DNA of 64,000 nucleotides from Gammaproteobacteria bacterium (lineage in GTDB: Bacteria; Pseudomonadota; Gammaproteobacteria; Steroidobacterales; Steroidobacteraceae). The stretch is from assembly GCA_025359565.1 (NCBI GenBank), contig JANYFY010000016.1, positions 1 to 64,000 of the forward strand, given 5' to 3'. The notes beneath the pieces were generated by a model. The model did no database searches and was not told the origin of the DNA. It saw nothing but the letters and a program-made list of their open reading frames with translations. This document shows positions 18,490-31,338 of the stretch, in pieces. The position numbers and the translations under genes are program-made. Position 1 is the first letter of the stretch. Every line of letters starts with the position of its first letter.

Positions 18490-19779
18490 GCAGTCGGCGA
18501 ATTCACTGCATTTTACCTCTCTTGCTCCTTCCATCAATCGTGCGAAATCATAAGTCACGGTTTTTTGGGCGATAGTGCGGTCCATCGCATTAATAATCGC
18601 ATCGGCCGCTTCGGTCCAACCCAAATATCTAAACATCATTTCGCCAGAGAGAATTACAGACCCAGGGTTCACCTTATCAAGGTCGGCGTATTTTGGCGCG
18701 GTTCCATGGGTCGCTTCAAATACGGCGTGCCCCGTTAGATAGTTGATGTTACCGCCGGGTGCAATACCAATTCCGCCGACTTGAGCCGCTAATGCGTCCG
18801 ACAGATAATCTCCATTTAGGTTCATAGTGGCGATTACATCGAATTCGTCGGGGCGAGTGAGAACCTGTTGTAAAGTAATATCGGCGATAGCGTCTTTAAT
18901 GATGACTTTAGCGGCTTTTTTTGCAGCTTCCATTTGCGAGTTGGCTTCTTTCTCGCCATGCGCGGATTTTATGCGTTCCCACTGCTCCCAACTGAAAGTT
19001 TGCTGAGGGAATTCGCGTTCAGCCAATTGATAGCACCAATTGCGAAAGGCACCCTCCGTAAATTTCATGATGTTGCCCTTGTGCACAATCGTCACGCTCT
19101 TGCGCTTATTGACAATGGCATACTCCACCGCGGCCCGAAATAATCGATCGGTACCTTCCTGAGAGGCGGGTTTGATACCTATGCCAGAAGTGTTAGGGAA
19201 ACGAATTTTGGAAAACTGTGACGGAAAAGTCTGTTTAAATAAATCGAGGAATTTTTTACATTCTGTGGCGCCCGCCTCAAACTCTATGCCGGCGTAAATA
19301 TCCTCAGTATTTTCGCGAAAAATGACCATATCGACTTTTTCTGGAGTTTTAACCGGGGAGGGTACCCCTTTAAACCAGCGTACGGGTCTTAAGCAGACAT
19401 ACAAATCAAGTAGCTGGCGCAGCGCGACGTTAAGTGAGCGGATGCCCCCGCCGATGGGCGTTGTCAGCGGACCTTTAATGGAGACTAAGTAGTCGCGACA
19501 CGCAGTGACTGTTTCATCAGGTAGCCAGCTGTTGTAGCTCTTATGCGCTTTTTCGCCAGCGAAAACTTCCATCCAATGAATTTTGACTCTACCGCGGTAG
19601 GCTTTTTGCACGGCTGCGTCAAACACCCGCACGCTCGCTCGCCAAATGTCACGCCCAATGCCATCGCCCTCGATGAAAGGAATAATGGGCTGATTGGGAA
19701 CGTGTAACTTACCGTTTAGTATGGTAATTTTTTCGCCGGATGGTGGAATTTGGAGTGTGGGTTGATTCAAGCCGGACAT
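18472..19779 (-). CDS. icd: NADP-dependent isocitrate dehydrogenase
   Basis: A 435-residue enzyme closely following E. coli Icd: [30 protein letters not shown] (with the serine that IDH kinase phosphorylates in enterics), [27 protein letters not shown] and [17 protein letters not shown]. The HGTAPKYAD segment has the Lys-Tyr pair of NADP-dependent forms. It makes 2-oxoglutarate and NADPH in the cytoplasm. About 20 residues longer than E. coli Icd, mostly through an Ala/Lys-rich insertion near residue 270 ([11 protein letters not shown]). Confidence 0.95.
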   Translation of the reverse strand: MSGLNQPTLQIPPSGEKITILNGKLHVPNQPIIPFIEGDGIGRDIWRASVRVFDAAVQKAYRGRVKIHWMEVFAGEKAHKSYNSWLPDETVTACRDYLVSIKGPLTTPIGGGIRSLNVALRQLLDLYVCLRPVRWFKGVPSPVKTPEKVDMVIFRENTEDIYAGIEFEAGATECKKFLDLFKQTFPSQFSKIRFPNTSGIGIKPASQEGTDRLFRAAVEYAIVNKRKSVTIVHKGNIMKFTEGAFRNWCYQLAEREFPQQTFSWEQWERIKSAHGEKEANSQMEAAKKAAKVIIKDAIADITLQQVLTRPDEFDVIATMNLNGDYLSDALAAQVGGIGIAPGGNINYLTGHAVFEATHGTAPKYADLDKVNPGSVILSGEMMFRYLGWTEAADAIINAMDRTIAQKTVTYDFARLMEGAREVKCSEFADCLIRNL

Positions 19780-19896
19780 TGCTTTCTCTCCTATAATCTG
19801 GGGTGCAATGTTAGCATGAGCAGCGAATTGAACTTATTCTAAGCGTTCGCCGTCGAAAGTCTTTATCCTATTCAGATCTTAAGTTCAAGGAAGCTG

Positions 19897-21801
19897 TTGC
19901 ACCCCATGATTTTAAAAATCCCTCCTGTATGGGCCACCCCTTTGCTCTGTGTTTTCGTTTGCCTAGGCACAGGTTGCCACAGTCGGCATGTCACTAGTGG
20001 CTATGGCGTTGCTTGGGTCACCTTGACTGCCGAACCTTCTGACTTCGCGAGTTACATTGTTAAAGTGGATTCAATTACTTTGACTCGTAGTGACGGGGTG
20101 GTGGTGACTGCTTTGGCGAGTGTCGAAACCGTTGATTTCGCTAAATTAAGCAACATCGCCGAATTGTGGGGTTCGGCCACGATCCCGAACGGTAAATATT
20201 TGTCGGCAAAAATTACACTGGATTACACCTCGGCAAAAATCGCGACCATCGTGAACGGAGCGCCGCAATTGGCAACTATCGTGGGAGCCACGGGGGCGGC
20301 CGTTACCACGGTGCCGGTGGTGGTCACTTTCGATACGAACAATCCATTAGTGGTGCTACCGACGGGCGCTACTTCGAATGCTACTCGATTGGCGTTTGAT
20401 ATTAATTTGCCGGCTTCCGGTAAGTTAAACACCGCTACCAACCCAGCGACGTTGACCGTAAATCCGTACTTCACAGGGGGTATTTTAGCGTCCGATGCCA
20501 AGCCGATTCGCGTGCGAGGACCGTTAATTAATTCCAGTGTTGTCGAAGGGACGTATACGATCTATATCCGGCCGTTCTACGACGAGGTTAATAGCTTGGG
20601 TGCTTTGACCTTATTTAACGATGCGAACACGATTTATGCCGTTAATGGTACGACCTTCGTGGGCAAACCCGGTCTTACTGCGTTGTCGCAGTCTTCGGCT
20701 GGCACTACTATTACCGCAGCGTATACCACCTTTCAACCGACTACCAACACGTCGCTTAACCCCCCTATTTCGGCTGGTAAGTTCAATACCATTTATGTGG
20801 TCGCCGGGAGTACGCTTGAGGCGGGATACACGCAAGGGATCGAGGGTGATGTGATCGCGCGCTCGGGCAATAACTTGACTCTGCGAGGGTCTACCACCAG
20901 TTTCAATTCAGGTGCTTCGACATATAACGTGTTGGATTCCATCGTAACAGTAGGGACGAGCACCATCGTGACTGTCGATGCTGCTACGGTGTCAGGCCTT
21001 AATGCCGGTTCAATTGCAGTGGGGCAGCATATTGCCGCTCGTGGTCTTTACAGCGCGAATACAGCGGGTGTTGTGACTGTAGATGCTAGCGGCGCCACTA
21101 ACGTCAACACCGGTTCCGTACGTTTGTTGCCGACCGAAATTTATGGTTCGGAGATCTCGACCGGTGCCGGTGTACTCGCGCTGAAGCTGTTAACCATTAA
21201 TAATTGGCCGGTCGGCAATTATAATTTTGCTGGGAATGGTGCTACGGCTGCACAAGACTCGTTGGCAACCAATTACAATGTACAAGTGGGCTCTGTCCCG
21301 GTTCCGGCGGGCGGTGCGGGTACGTTGCTGTGGGTCGATGGTTTTATGACTCCGTTCGGTAGCGCGCCACCAGACTTTAGTGCGACGCGCATCACTGCTG
21401 AGGCGGCGGTTGCGGCGAGTCTGCGGGTGAATTGGAATGGTCCTGCCGCAGCTTCTCAACAGTTGACAGCGGTTAGTGCTGCCGGATTCTCCATCAACTT
21501 AAGTCTTGGGACGTACAATGGCGGTGTTATTCGAATCGGTCCGGAGAGTATCGATTTGACTAAGTTGCCAGTTAGTCCGCAAATCGTCCCGAGCAACGAC
21601 GCAACGACGTCAATTTTTGCGCCGACGTTTGCTTTAGGTAGCGCTGCACATGGCGTTACGGAATATAACGGCTTCGCAAGTTTCGTAACCCAGTTAAATA
21701 CCACTCTGATCACTACACCGGTCCAGCAACTTGAAGCTAGAGGTACCTATAATCGGGTGACCAATATTTTCACTGCTAGCACCGTTGACATCGTGCTTTA
21801 G
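19897..21801 (+). CDS. Exported DUF4382-like protein, probable lipoprotein
   Basis: A 634-residue protein with a hydrophobic N-terminus ending in LGTGC (Cys27), a lipobox-like site with Gly rather than Leu at -3. The next part (AWVTLTAEPSDFASYIVKVDSITL) resembles DUF4382; the rest is Thr/Ala/Val-rich beta-type sequence with DUF5666-like blocks (TVDAATVSGL..., IAARGLYSANTAG). Function unknown; the secretion signal places it at the cell surface or periplasm. TTG 19897 has an AGGA site 5 nt upstream, while ATG 19906 is 14 nt from it, so the TTG start is favoured. The patatin gene follows by 13 nt. Confidence 0.65.
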   Translation: MHPMILKIPPVWATPLLCVFVCLGTGCHSRHVTSGYGVAWVTLTAEPSDFASYIVKVDSITLTRSDGVVVTALASVETVDFAKLSNIAELWGSATIPNGKYLSAKITLDYTSAKIATIVNGAPQLATIVGATGAAVTTVPVVVTFDTNNPLVVLPTGATSNATRLAFDINLPASGKLNTATNPATLTVNPYFTGGILASDAKPIRVRGPLINSSVVEGTYTIYIRPFYDEVNSLGALTLFNDANTIYAVNGTTFVGKPGLTALSQSSAGTTITAAYTTFQPTTNTSLNPPISAGKFNTIYVVAGSTLEAGYTQGIEGDVIARSGNNLTLRGSTTSFNSGASTYNVLDSIVTVGTSTIVTVDAATVSGLNAGSIAVGQHIAARGLYSANTAGVVTVDASGATNVNTGSVRLLPTEIYGSEISTGAGVLALKLLTINNWPVGNYNFAGNGATAAQDSLATNYNVQVGSVPVPAGGAGTLLWVDGFMTPFGSAPPDFSATRITAEAAVAASLRVNWNGPAAASQQLTAVSAAGFSINLSLGTYNGGVIRIGPESIDLTKLPVSPQIVPSNDATTSIFAPTFALGSAAHGVTEYNGFASFVTQLNTTLITTPVQQLEARGTYNRVTNIFTASTVDIVL

Positions 21802-21814
21802 ACGGCTTCCCTGG

Positions 21815-24046
21815 ATGGGAAGAAGCGGGCTACAGTTTTTATGCGGTTGGGCACTAACTGTCGGGATTGGATGGCATACCTGCGTTTGGGCCGCTGATTT
21901 ACCGCAAGACTCGATTGCTCGTCCACGCATCTGTGTCGTGCTGTCCGGTGGCGGTGCACGAGGCTTGGCGCATATCGGTGTGCTCAAAGTGCTTGAAGAG
22001 CTTAAAGTGCCTATCGATTGTATTGCTGGCACAAGTGTGGGCGCGATAGTCGGCGGATTATACGCGAGTGGAATGACCGCAAGTCAAATTGACACAGCCA
22101 TGCGTTCGGTAGATTGGCAGGAGTCATTTCGGGACGCTCCGCCACGTCGTGCGCTAGCCTTTCGACGTAAGCAAGATGATCGTAATTTCCTAGTGCGTTT
22201 TCCCTTAGGCTTGCAACACGGTGATGTGCTGTTGCCGAAAGGACTCATTCAAGGTCAGAAATTACAACAGCAACTACGTAGGTTAACGCTGTCCTTTAGT
22301 AACAGTACGAGTTTCGATCAATTACCCACGCCGTTTCGTGCAGTGGCGACGGATTTGGAAACCGGAAATGCGGTCGTGATGAAAAGTGGCGATCTCGCGC
22401 TAGCGATGCGGGCAAGCATGTCGGCGCCGGGGGTGTTTGCGCCGGTTGAAATGGACGGGCGCCTTCTGGTGGACGGTGGACTTGCCGAGAATCTACCGAT
22501 GGATGTGGCACGATCAATGGGTGCGGATATTTTGATTGTGGTCGATGTGAGATTTCCGTTGCAATCGCGCGAGCAAATGAAATCCGCGTTATCCATTTCC
22601 AATCAAATGATTGCAATCTTGGTGCGTAAAGATGCCGATCGGCAACGCGCCACTCTAAAGCCTCAAGATATTTTGATTGAGCCAATGTTAGGCATTACAA
22701 GTTCTACCGATTTTGGAGAAGTCGTCAATACAATTGCCCTGGGAGAAACTGCGGTCCGCGTTGCAGCTACAAGACTCGCAAGCTTAAGACTAAACGATAC
22801 GGCGTATGAGCAATATCGTTTGCGACGACAACCAACTGAAACAAATTCATCGAGGATTGAATTTGTGCAGGTGGATGCGCAATCAAGACGCTACGAGAAG
22901 ACCATTGCGGCTGAGATGCAGCCCTTGATTGGAAAAACGCTTAATTTGGTCCAAGTAGATGATCATATTGCGGATTTGTACGGACTCGGCTATTTCGAAA
23001 CGCTAGATTATGTACTTGCCAATCATGGGACGAAATCTGGAATGGAAGTACGCGCACGGCGAAAGTCGTGGGGACCTAATTATTTACGCTTCGGCCTTAA
23101 TCTGCAGGACGATTTTCAAGGTAATAGCCGCTATAACGCGGCTGCCCGCTTTATTCTCACGGAAATTGACCCGTTAGGAGCGGAATTACTCACCGATGCA
23201 CAAATCGGCAGTAACCCAAAACTCGTGAGTGAATTTTATCAACCTATGGATGCGCAGCGACGTTGGTTTGTGGCACCTAGTGCGCGAATTGAGGCGCGGG
23301 ACTTGCCTATTTATAGAAACGATATCGAGGTCGCTGATTTTAGATTGCGTGAGGTGGAAGCGGATTTAGATTTCGGACGGAATTTAGGTAATTGGGGTGA
23401 AGTCCGTGCTGGATATCATCGACTCAACAGTGCGGCGAGGGTGCGTTTTGGAAATCCGAATTTAGTACAACCCACTTTTAATCGCGGGCAATATTTTTCT
23501 AAAGTTAGCTATGACCGACTCGATAACCTAGATTTTCCACGCGACGGACAGACTTTCTCCTTGCAGTGGGATGCGGATCGTAGCAATTTAGGCTCAGATT
23601 TCGCCGCGGACAAGCTACGCGGTGACTGGTTGGTGGCACGCTCTCGGGAGCGTAATACTTGGGTACTGTGGGGCACCGCTGGAACTACATTAGATGGAAA
23701 TGCCGGCAAACTGCAGGATTTTTATTCATTGGGTGGATTTTTTAATTTATCCGGCCTGTCTCCTGGATCTGTTTTAGGTCCTCATTTTGCTATTGGCCGC
23801 GCGATTTATTTTCGCAAGATTGGTCGCGGTGGCGAGGGATTGTTAGATTTTCCTGCTTATCTGGGTCTGTCGTTGGAAATAGGAAATACTTGGAATAAGC
23901 GTGGGGATATTAGTTATGGGTCGGCTCACAAAGACGCCCTAGCTTTTCTCGGCTTGGATACTTTTTTAGGACCGGTATATTTCGGTAGTGGCTATGATGA
24001 CTCGGGCAATAACGCGTTCTATCTATTCCTCGGCAGGACTTTTTAG
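21815..24046 (+). CDS. plpD: Patatin-like phospholipase with POTRA and outer-membrane barrel (PlpD-type, type Vd secretion)
   Basis: From ATG 21815 the protein has 743 residues: a signal peptide ending near AWA/AD, then a patatin domain with oxyanion loop GGGARG, nucleophile Ser in GTSVG and the catalytic Asp in VDGGLAENLP. After residue about 330 comes a POTRA-like segment and then a BamA/surface-antigen type barrel ending in FLGRTF with a terminal Phe. The layout matches P. aeruginosa PlpD, a lipase that reaches the surface through its own barrel. The frame is open to TTG 21785 inside the previous gene, but ATG 21815 gives the signal peptide. Close spacing suggests co-transcription with the DUF4382-like gene. 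Confidence 0.85.
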   Translation: MGRSGLQFLCGWALTVGIGWHTCVWAADLPQDSIARPRICVVLSGGGARGLAHIGVLKVLEELKVPIDCIAGTSVGAIVGGLYASGMTASQIDTAMRSVDWQESFRDAPPRRALAFRRKQDDRNFLVRFPLGLQHGDVLLPKGLIQGQKLQQQLRRLTLSFSNSTSFDQLPTPFRAVATDLETGNAVVMKSGDLALAMRASMSAPGVFAPVEMDGRLLVDGGLAENLPMDVARSMGADILIVVDVRFPLQSREQMKSALSISNQMIAILVRKDADRQRATLKPQDILIEPMLGITSSTDFGEVVNTIALGETAVRVAATRLASLRLNDTAYEQYRLRRQPTETNSSRIEFVQVDAQSRRYEKTIAAEMQPLIGKTLNLVQVDDHIADLYGLGYFETLDYVLANHGTKSGMEVRARRKSWGPNYLRFGLNLQDDFQGNSRYNAAARFILTEIDPLGAELLTDAQIGSNPKLVSEFYQPMDAQRRWFVAPSARIEARDLPIYRNDIEVADFRLREVEADLDFGRNLGNWGEVRAGYHRLNSAARVRFGNPNLVQPTFNRGQYFSKVSYDRLDNLDFPRDGQTFSLQWDADRSNLGSDFAADKLRGDWLVARSRERNTWVLWGTAGTTLDGNAGKLQDFYSLGGFFNLSGLSPGSVLGPHFAIGRAIYFRKIGRGGEGLLDFPAYLGLSLEIGNTWNKRGDISYGSAHKDALAFLGLDTFLGPVYFGSGYDDSGNNAFYLFLGRTF

Positions 24047-24063
24047 GTGATGAACCTAACTTG

Positions 24064-24330
24064 TTACAGCCCGCGACTTTCCGACAAGCGTTCAACTTTC
24101 TCGACCACTAAGGCGGGTTGATCTCCAAGACGAGAATACTCGTGTTTCCGCGCCATGTTTTGCATTACATTGTCGCGCTCCGCGGCGCTAAAAAACCAAT
24201 GAGTTCTTTGCCAATCGGCGCCTAGGAGTTTAGCGAATGGATCAGCCGGCTTAAGGCGCACACGCACGCCATACGGGCGAGCCATTTGCGGCACCGTGCG
24301 AACTAAATTGTGTGAGCTAGCGATTCCCAT
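24064..24330 (-). CDS. Small conserved protein of unknown function
   Basis: An 88-residue soluble protein without a signal peptide or membrane segment. The pattern RPYGVRVRLKPADPF, HWFFSAAERDNVM and KHEYSRLGDQP resembles a small uncharacterised proteobacterial family that I recall beside parE; no function is known. The conserved part begins at Met16 (ATG 24285), which may be the true start. It is divergent from parE and convergent with the patatin gene (17 bp gap). Confidence 0.6.
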   Translation of the reverse strand: MGIASSHNLVRTVPQMARPYGVRVRLKPADPFAKLLGADWQRTHWFFSAAERDNVMQNMARKHEYSRLGDQPALVVEKVERLSESRGL

Positions 24331-24395
24331 TGGCGATAACGATAGCTTAATCAGACCCCCGCCGCCAGCTGATACGCTTGCTATTCACATGCTAA

Positions 24396-26309
<1,914 letters not shown>

Positions 26310-26321
26310 CGCGCATAGTTC

Positions 26322-28571
26322 ATGAAAGATCAAGAGCTTAATTTCGAGGGAATCGAAAAAGAACCGTTAAAATCTTTTGTTGAACGTTCTTATCTCGATT
26401 ATTCGATGTACGTCATTCTAGATAGAGCCCTACCGCATTTGGGCGATGGCTTGAAGCCCGTTCAGAGGCGCATTGTTTATGCAATGAGTGAGCTTGGATT
26501 GGCCGCGGGCGCTAAGCATAAGAAATCTGCGCGAACGGTTGGCGATGTCATCGGCAAGTTTCATCCGCACGGCGATTCAGCTTGTTATGAGGCCATGGTG
26601 CACATGGCGCAGGATTTCGCTTATCGATATCCGTTGGTCGATGGTCAGGGTAATTGGGGGTCCACGGACGATCCAAAGTCCTTCGCCGCGATGCGTTACA
26701 CCGAGTCCCGGCTGACGCGTTATGCCACCTTGTTATTGCAAGAGCTTGAATCAAGCACCGTGGATTGGGCCCCGAATTTCGATGGATCGCTCGAAGAGCC
26801 CACCATGTTACCGGCTCGCGTGCCAAACCTACTGCTCAATGGCGGTTCTGGTATTGCGGTGGGCATGGCTACTGATATCCCGCCGCACAATTTACGGGAA
26901 GTCGTCAAAGCGTGCGTGGCTATGTTAGATGACCCTGAGCTTAGCACGCGCAAACTGATGACCTTTATCAAAGGGCCGGATTTGCCAACCGGAGCGGAAA
27001 TTGTTTCGCCTCGCGATGAGTTGGTGCAGATGTATGAGACGGGTTCGGGTAGTTTCAAGGCGCGCGCGACGTACACCGTAGATGACGGCGAAATCGTGAT
27101 AGACGCTCTGCCATTTCAGGTTTCTGGTAGCAAGGTGCTCGAACAAATCGGCGCACAAGTGCAGCAAAAAAAACTACCGATGGTCGAAGACTTTCGTGAT
27201 GAATCGGATCACGAAAATCCTACCCGATTGGTAATAGTAGCGAAATCCCCCCGCGTCGATACGGTCGCGCTCATGGCCCATCTGTTCGCCACGACGGATC
27301 TTGAGCGAAGTTATCGGGTTAACCTTAATGTTATCGCGTTAGACGGTCGGCCACGAGTGATGGGCCTTAAAGAATTGTTGTTGGAATGGCTGCAATTTCG
27401 CAAGTCTACGGTCACCCGTCGCTTGTCCTACAGACTGGCTAAACTGAATGCTCGGTTGCATATTTTGGATGGCCTGTTGATTGCATACTTAAACCTTGAT
27501 GAAGTAATTCGCATTGTGCGTAGCGAGGATCATCCCAAACAAGTTCTCATAAAGCGGTTTTCACTGTCTGATGAGCAGGCCGAAGCGATTCTTGAGACTA
27601 AGTTGCGACATCTGGCAAGACTTGAAGAGATGAAAATTAAGTCGGAGCAAAAAGAACTCAGTGATGAGCGCGATGGACTCGAAGCTATTTTGAAGTCGAA
27701 AGCAAAATTGACGAAATTAGTGCGCGATGAACTATTAAATGATGCCGAGCTGTATGGCGATGAGCGTCGTACTCGCCTTGTCGAACGTGAAGCGGCACAA
27801 GCCATCTCGGCAATTGATCTTTTGACAGCTGAGCCTACGACCGTTGTATTGTCGCGCTTGGGTTGGGTGCGTGCGGCCAAGGGACATGATATCGACGCCA
27901 GGGCTTTGAGTTATAAGACCGGTGATGAGTTTCAGGCTTCTGCACGGGGCCGCAACCTACAGCAGGCAGTGTTCATCGACTCCACCGGACGCGCTTATAG
28001 TCTAGATGCGCATCAGCTACCGGGTGCGCGCGGATATGGCGAACCCTTATCGGGCACAGTTGACCCGCCGGATGGCGCGACCTTTGCGGCCGTTCTGATC
28101 GGTGAACCTAGTGATCGCTGGTTATTGGCGAGCGATGCCGGATACGGGTTTATTATAGCTTTGAGTGAGCTGTATTCTCGCAACCGGAAAGGAAAATTGA
28201 TACTCAAAGTACCGGAAAATGCACAAGTTTTACCCGCTGTGGCTCTTTGCAGCGCCCAGTCGCTCGCAGTTTTCGTAAATAATGAGGGTGAGGTGCTGGC
28301 TTTGCCGATCGAAAAAATTGAGACAATGACTTCAGGTAAAGGCCAGAATTTCTATGGTATTCCCGGTAAGAAATCGGCCGATCGGGATGAATATTTGGTC
28401 GCTATGGCGAGCGTTGCGCCAGGAGAGATCTTGACCGTTTTCAGCGGTAATAGCGCCCCGATGAAACTTAAATTTGAGGACTTGAAGCAATTTCAGGAGC
28501 GTAAGGGCCAGCGTCGACAGAAATTTTCACGCGCATACAAGAAAGTGGATCGGCTGGAAGTTTCAGTTTAG
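26322..28571 (+). CDS. parC: DNA topoisomerase IV subunit A
   Basis: A 749-residue type IIA topoisomerase A subunit. The active-site Tyr126 is in AMRYTESRL. The quinolone-resistance region reads [10 protein letters not shown]: the Ser and Glu equivalent to E. coli Ser80 and Glu84 (here Ser86 and Glu90) are both wild type. The C-terminal region carries ParC-type beta-pinwheel blades with no GyrA box seen. Starts 12 nt after parE and ends 1 bp from the convergent fimX-like gene. Confidence 0.95.
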   Translation: MKDQELNFEGIEKEPLKSFVERSYLDYSMYVILDRALPHLGDGLKPVQRRIVYAMSELGLAAGAKHKKSARTVGDVIGKFHPHGDSACYEAMVHMAQDFAYRYPLVDGQGNWGSTDDPKSFAAMRYTESRLTRYATLLLQELESSTVDWAPNFDGSLEEPTMLPARVPNLLLNGGSGIAVGMATDIPPHNLREVVKACVAMLDDPELSTRKLMTFIKGPDLPTGAEIVSPRDELVQMYETGSGSFKARATYTVDDGEIVIDALPFQVSGSKVLEQIGAQVQQKKLPMVEDFRDESDHENPTRLVIVAKSPRVDTVALMAHLFATTDLERSYRVNLNVIALDGRPRVMGLKELLLEWLQFRKSTVTRRLSYRLAKLNARLHILDGLLIAYLNLDEVIRIVRSEDHPKQVLIKRFSLSDEQAEAILETKLRHLARLEEMKIKSEQKELSDERDGLEAILKSKAKLTKLVRDELLNDAELYGDERRTRLVEREAAQAISAIDLLTAEPTTVVLSRLGWVRAAKGHDIDARALSYKTGDEFQASARGRNLQQAVFIDSTGRAYSLDAHQLPGARGYGEPLSGTVDPPDGATFAAVLIGEPSDRWLLASDAGYGFIIALSELYSRNRKGKLILKVPENAQVLPAVALCSAQSLAVFVNNEGEVLALPIEKIETMTSGKGQNFYGIPGKKSADRDEYLVAMASVAPGEILTVFSGNSAPMKLKFEDLKQFQERKGQRRQKFSRAYKKVDRLEVSV

Positions 28572-28572
28572 T

Positions 28573-30648
28573 TTAGCGGCGGTCACCCGACATAGTGACC
28601 TCTTCGGGCACATTGACGAAGTAACCCTGTATAAACTCGATGCCGAGCTGCCACAGTACTGCCATAGTATTAGCATCTTCAACACGCTCGGCTATAGTTT
28701 CGATTTGTTTTTTCTTGGCTGCTTCCACCAATCCTTTGACACGTTGTTGTTGTAGCTGATTAGTGGATAGACCTTGCATGAGTGAGCCATCGACTTTTAT
28801 AAAATTCATTTCGATACCAGCCAATAGTCGCAAAGGATCCCGTCCGGTTCCGAAATGTTCCAGCGCGAATCCGAGTCCCAATCTACGCAAATTCGCCGCA
28901 AAATGCTTGGTTTGCTCTAGGTGCTGAGTCGCCATTGCTTCAGTTACCTGAATGCATAAGCGCTTCGCGTCAATCTTAAGGGATTTGAGTTGAGTTTCTA
29001 ACCAGGCGATTATGCCTTTATCAAGCAGTGTATCTTTTGACACGCGCACAAATATACAGCCAGATTTCCGATTAGCACAAAATGACATTGAAGCACCAAT
29101 GACCCAACGATCAATGTTTTTCATAAGATCATTGCGTTCAGCAGCCGCGATGAACTCGGTCGGCAATACTTCATTGCCTTGCTCATCGAGCATGCGCACT
29201 AGTACGTCGAACATGCCTTTATCATCGCCCAGCAGACTTGCGATCGGTTGTTGAACTAAGCGGAAACGATTTTCCATCAGAGCGCTTTTAATGTGCTTTA
29301 CCCAAATCTTGTCGTAAGCCAGTACGCGGGTGTCGGTGTCGGCTTTGTCGACCACATACATCTGATTGCCGCCCTGCTCACGTCCGCGACGCGTTGCATT
29401 GACCGCATCGGCAATGGCTGCCTCAATGACCGGTGTATCGATATGCGGCGCTGTCGCGGGGAGTAAACCTAAACCGACGGTTACCGTAGCTGACAAAGTC
29501 TTATCGCCGATGCTGAAAATATGCTCTTGGATTCGCTTTACGATATTTTCCGCCCAGGTCTCAATATCCCGCGCTGTGCCTCGCTCGAGCAAGACCAACA
29601 GGGCATTACCACCGAATCGGCCACAGATATCTCCAGGCACTATTTGTACCCGCAATAATTCGGCAAGTTGACCTATGAACTCTTCACTCGCGAGTACGCC
29701 GATGGCGGTTTGGATTTCGAGAAAACGATCCGGTTTAATATGGGCAAATTGACGCACCCCTCCTTTAATGCTTTGCGCGCAGCGCTCATTTATAGCGTCA
29801 ATTAAATAGCGTTGTTGCAGGAATCGGGTGGAGCCATCATTTTTTACCGCATCAGTCAATTGATTTTCAAGATTAACCGATTTTTTTCCGGCTGTAATGC
29901 TGATACGAATGGCGGGCTCATTGTCGTAATCTGCTTTAGCAAGATGGAGTTCAAGGGGTAAGCTTGAGCCATCAGATAATAGCGCTTGAACTTTGAGCTC
30001 ATGATCGATCCATTTGCCTTGCAGGCAGGCGACCAAGGCGCCTTTCAGGGCAGGATGCGTTTCTAGTTCAAATAAGTCCATTAATGGCGTGCCGTGTAAG
30101 GCAGCGTCGGTCGAATAGCCAAAAAGTTCTGACCAAGCATTATTAGTATCAACAATAATACCTTCTTGGACATGAGTAATAGCGTCGGCAGATCCATCCA
30201 GGAAATTCTGTAATTGTTCGCGATATTCACGGGCCGATGAGAGAGTGGCGGAAAGGGCGCGCTCTAGTCGGTAAGAGCGTAATTCCCGGGTGGCTACCGC
30301 CTGCAGGCGGCTACGGTTTGCAAGGGTTACTACATCTTGTGCGCCCAAGCGCATGGCGTCCGCGATCGCAGCCTCGTCCACATGCTCGCGTACGATTAGG
30401 ACCGGCATTTCTGGCGCGCTTTGTTTCTTGACCGCAATAATTGCGCTGAGGTCCGTCCAGACTTCATCAATGAAGACCAGTAGCATTTCAGGATTGAGCT
30501 GAACCACCGCCTCGCCGAGATCGCCAGCGTCCGAAAGCCACGTACAGTGCACGGGATGACCCGCATTGCGCAGCGTGCTGTTGATAGCCTCGACATGATC
30601 CTCGGATCGGGTCATCACAATGAGTGAAACGGCTGCTTGATCTCGCAC
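28573..30648 (-). CDS. fimX: FimX-like type IV pilus regulator (receiver-like, PAS, degenerate GGDEF and EAL)
   Basis: Domains in order: an N-terminal receiver-like domain, PAS (near EGIIVDTNNAWSELFGYS), GGDEF and EAL. The GGDEF motif is degraded to GGNAL and the EAL motif reads DVL in MFDVLVRM, so neither cyclase nor phosphodiesterase activity is expected. FimX of Pseudomonas and Xanthomonas has the same plan and binds c-di-GMP through its dead EAL domain to control type IV pilus assembly. GTG 30648, with GAGG upstream, gives 691 residues, the length I recall for P. aeruginosa FimX; the frame is open to GTG 30687. FimV is also encoded in this window. Confidence 0.82.
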   Translation of the reverse strand: MRDQAAVSLIVMTRSEDHVEAINSTLRNAGHPVHCTWLSDAGDLGEAVVQLNPEMLLVFIDEVWTDLSAIIAVKKQSAPEMPVLIVREHVDEAAIADAMRLGAQDVVTLANRSRLQAVATRELRSYRLERALSATLSSAREYREQLQNFLDGSADAITHVQEGIIVDTNNAWSELFGYSTDAALHGTPLMDLFELETHPALKGALVACLQGKWIDHELKVQALLSDGSSLPLELHLAKADYDNEPAIRISITAGKKSVNLENQLTDAVKNDGSTRFLQQRYLIDAINERCAQSIKGGVRQFAHIKPDRFLEIQTAIGVLASEEFIGQLAELLRVQIVPGDICGRFGGNALLVLLERGTARDIETWAENIVKRIQEHIFSIGDKTLSATVTVGLGLLPATAPHIDTPVIEAAIADAVNATRRGREQGGNQMYVVDKADTDTRVLAYDKIWVKHIKSALMENRFRLVQQPIASLLGDDKGMFDVLVRMLDEQGNEVLPTEFIAAAERNDLMKNIDRWVIGASMSFCANRKSGCIFVRVSKDTLLDKGIIAWLETQLKSLKIDAKRLCIQVTEAMATQHLEQTKHFAANLRRLGLGFALEHFGTGRDPLRLLAGIEMNFIKVDGSLMQGLSTNQLQQQRVKGLVEAAKKKQIETIAERVEDANTMAVLWQLGIEFIQGYFVNVPEEVTMSGDRR

Positions 30649-30710
30649 GGGTTGAATTCCTCGGAAAATAAGCTCAAATTGTAACACCAGGAGGCCAAAC
30701 TGCGTCTAAA

Positions 30711-30740
30711 TTGGCTTAAAGTGGGGGTTGCAGCTATGAT
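30711..30740 (+). promoter_or_regulatory. Candidate sigma-70 promoter of efp
   Basis: TTGGCT (30711-30716) and TATGAT (30735-30740) are separated by 18 bp, and lie 27 bp upstream of the efp ATG. The efp ribosome site TGAGG is at 30757-30761. It reads away from the fimX-like gene. Confidence 0.55.
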
Positions 30741-30766
30741 ACGCGCCCGCAATTCCTGAGGCCGCG

Positions 30767-31336
30767 ATGGCAAACTACAGTACCAATGAATTTAAATCTG
30801 GATTGAAGATCCTGATAGACGGAGATCCGTATTCCATCGTTGAGAACGAAATGGTTAAGCCAGGCAAAGGCCAGGCTTTCAACCGGGTTCGAGTCCGAAA
30901 TTTGAAAACGGGGCGTACGATTGAGCGGACTTGGAAGTCCGGCGATACAGTGGAAGGTGCGGACGTCGTGGATACAGAATTGCAATATCTGTACCGTGAA
31001 GGAGATTTTTTCCACTTTATGGCACCGGAGACTTTTGAACAGCTAACTGCCTCTAAAGAGGCGGTCGGCGATGGCGCTCAGTGGCTTAAAGATGGCACCG
31101 TTTGTATTATTACGTTGTGGAATGGCGTACCGCTACAAGTTACCCCGCCCGCGCACATGGAACTCAAGGTGATTGAAACGGACCCCGGTGTACGGGGTGA
31201 CACGGCAACGGGTGGATCCAAGCCTGCAAAGCTTGAAACGGGTGCCATGGTGCGGGTGCCGCTGTTCATCAATGAGGGTGAAATGTTGCGTATTGATACT
31301 CGAACTGGCGAGTACTTATCACGAGGTAAGAGCTAA
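30767..31336 (+). CDS. efp: Elongation factor P
   Basis: A 189-residue EF-P with the three beta domains of the family. The modifiable residue is Lys34 in KPGKGQAF, as in E. coli, so the EpmA-type beta-lysylation is expected rather than rhamnosylation of Arg. EF-P rescues ribosomes stalled at polyproline. The epmA gene sits directly opposite, ending 2 bp from the efp stop. FimV, DedD-like and other Pro-rich proteins of this window are possible clients. Confidence 0.96.
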   Translation: MANYSTNEFKSGLKILIDGDPYSIVENEMVKPGKGQAFNRVRVRNLKTGRTIERTWKSGDTVEGADVVDTELQYLYREGDFFHFMAPETFEQLTASKEAVGDGAQWLKDGTVCIITLWNGVPLQVTPPAHMELKVIETDPGVRGDTATGGSKPAKLETGAMVRVPLFINEGEMLRIDTRTGEYLSRGKS

Positions 31337-31338
31337 TT

